5,405 nucleotides of DNA from Betaproteobacteria bacterium UBA6910. Lineage in GTDB: Bacteria; Pseudomonadota; Gammaproteobacteria; Burkholderiales; UBA6910. Where the stretch lies: assembly GCA_002451065.1 (NCBI GenBank), contig DKBC01000126.1, forward strand, positions 1-5,405. Direction: 5' to 3'. The translations under genes and the position numbers were made by a program. This document shows, piece after piece, positions 5,389 through 5,405 of this stretch. Numbering within the stretch: the first letter of the stretch is position 1; the number at the start of each line of letters is the position of its first letter. The notes below the pieces were generated by a model that saw only the letters and a list, made by a program, of their open reading frames with translations, had not been told where the DNA came from and made no database searches.

Positions 5389-5405
5389 TTAGCTCAGTCG
5401 GTAGA
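5383..5405 (+). tRNA. tRNA, probably tRNA-Lys (3' part beyond window)
   Basis: The last 23 bases, from GGGTCGT through TAGCTCAGTCGGTAGA, match the acceptor 5' strand, T8 and the D-arm consensus of bacterial tRNAs. Acceptor GGGTCGT followed by TAGCTCAG is the start of proteobacterial tRNA-Lys(UUU), and a lysine tRNA close to tol-pal genes is known in E. coli. The anticodon is not in the window, so the amino-acid identity rests on the 5' half only. Confidence 0.85.

Noticed and set aside
5383..5405. tRNA as a queuosine substrate of the neighbouring que genes
   Set aside because: Queuosine is placed at G34 of Asp, Asn, His and Tyr tRNAs. The 5' half here looks like tRNA-Lys, so proximity does not indicate a substrate relation.
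5314..5405. Phage or island attachment site at the tRNA
   Set aside because: The tRNA 3' end, the usual integration target, is outside the window, and no integrase or direct repeat of tRNA sequence is visible.

Overview
The window is GC-rich and densely coded, with every gene on the + strand. It suggests a proteobacterium, most likely a betaproteobacterium. The evidence is the TolB wording in the C-terminal blades ([18 protein letters not shown]), the gene order tolB-pal-cpoB-queE-queC, and a lysine-type tRNA at the right edge. The lineage is judged by eye from protein style, not from a search.

Positions 2-2472 hold the end of the tol-pal operon. It contains the C-terminal three quarters of TolB (cut by the window edge), the outer-membrane lipoprotein Pal, and the periplasmic coordinator CpoB (YbgF). 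TolB and Pal work with the inner-membrane TolQRA motor, presumably encoded upstream, to hold the outer membrane to peptidoglycan and draw it in at division. CpoB ties that machine to septal peptidoglycan synthesis.

Positions 2489-3867 hold queE and queC, two consecutive steps of 7-deazaguanine (preQ0/queuosine) synthesis. They overlap by one base and are probably translationally coupled. Only 16 bases separate cpoB from queE, so they may be read from the tol-pal transcript. queD, queF and folE are not in the window.

Positions 3868-4047 are a 180-base non-coding gap with one small hairpin and only weak promoter-like sequence. After it, positions 4048-5313 encode a YeeE/YedE-family membrane transporter (thiosulfate or another sulfur/selenium species) whose only three cysteines all sit in the family's conserved motifs. 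It has its own strong ribosome binding site and looks like a separate unit placed between the que genes and the tRNA.

Positions 5314-5405 carry a short hairpin after the transporter, a promoter with a perfect TATAAT and a GC-rich discriminator, and the first 23 bases of a tRNA, probably tRNA-Lys, cut off by the window end.

I see no mobile element, CRISPR array, toxin-antitoxin pair or plainly novel system. The most noteworthy points are the transporter between que genes and tRNA-Lys, the coupling of the envelope-division operon to queE, a very stable hairpin inside cpoB, and an inverted repeat spanning the tRNA promoter.
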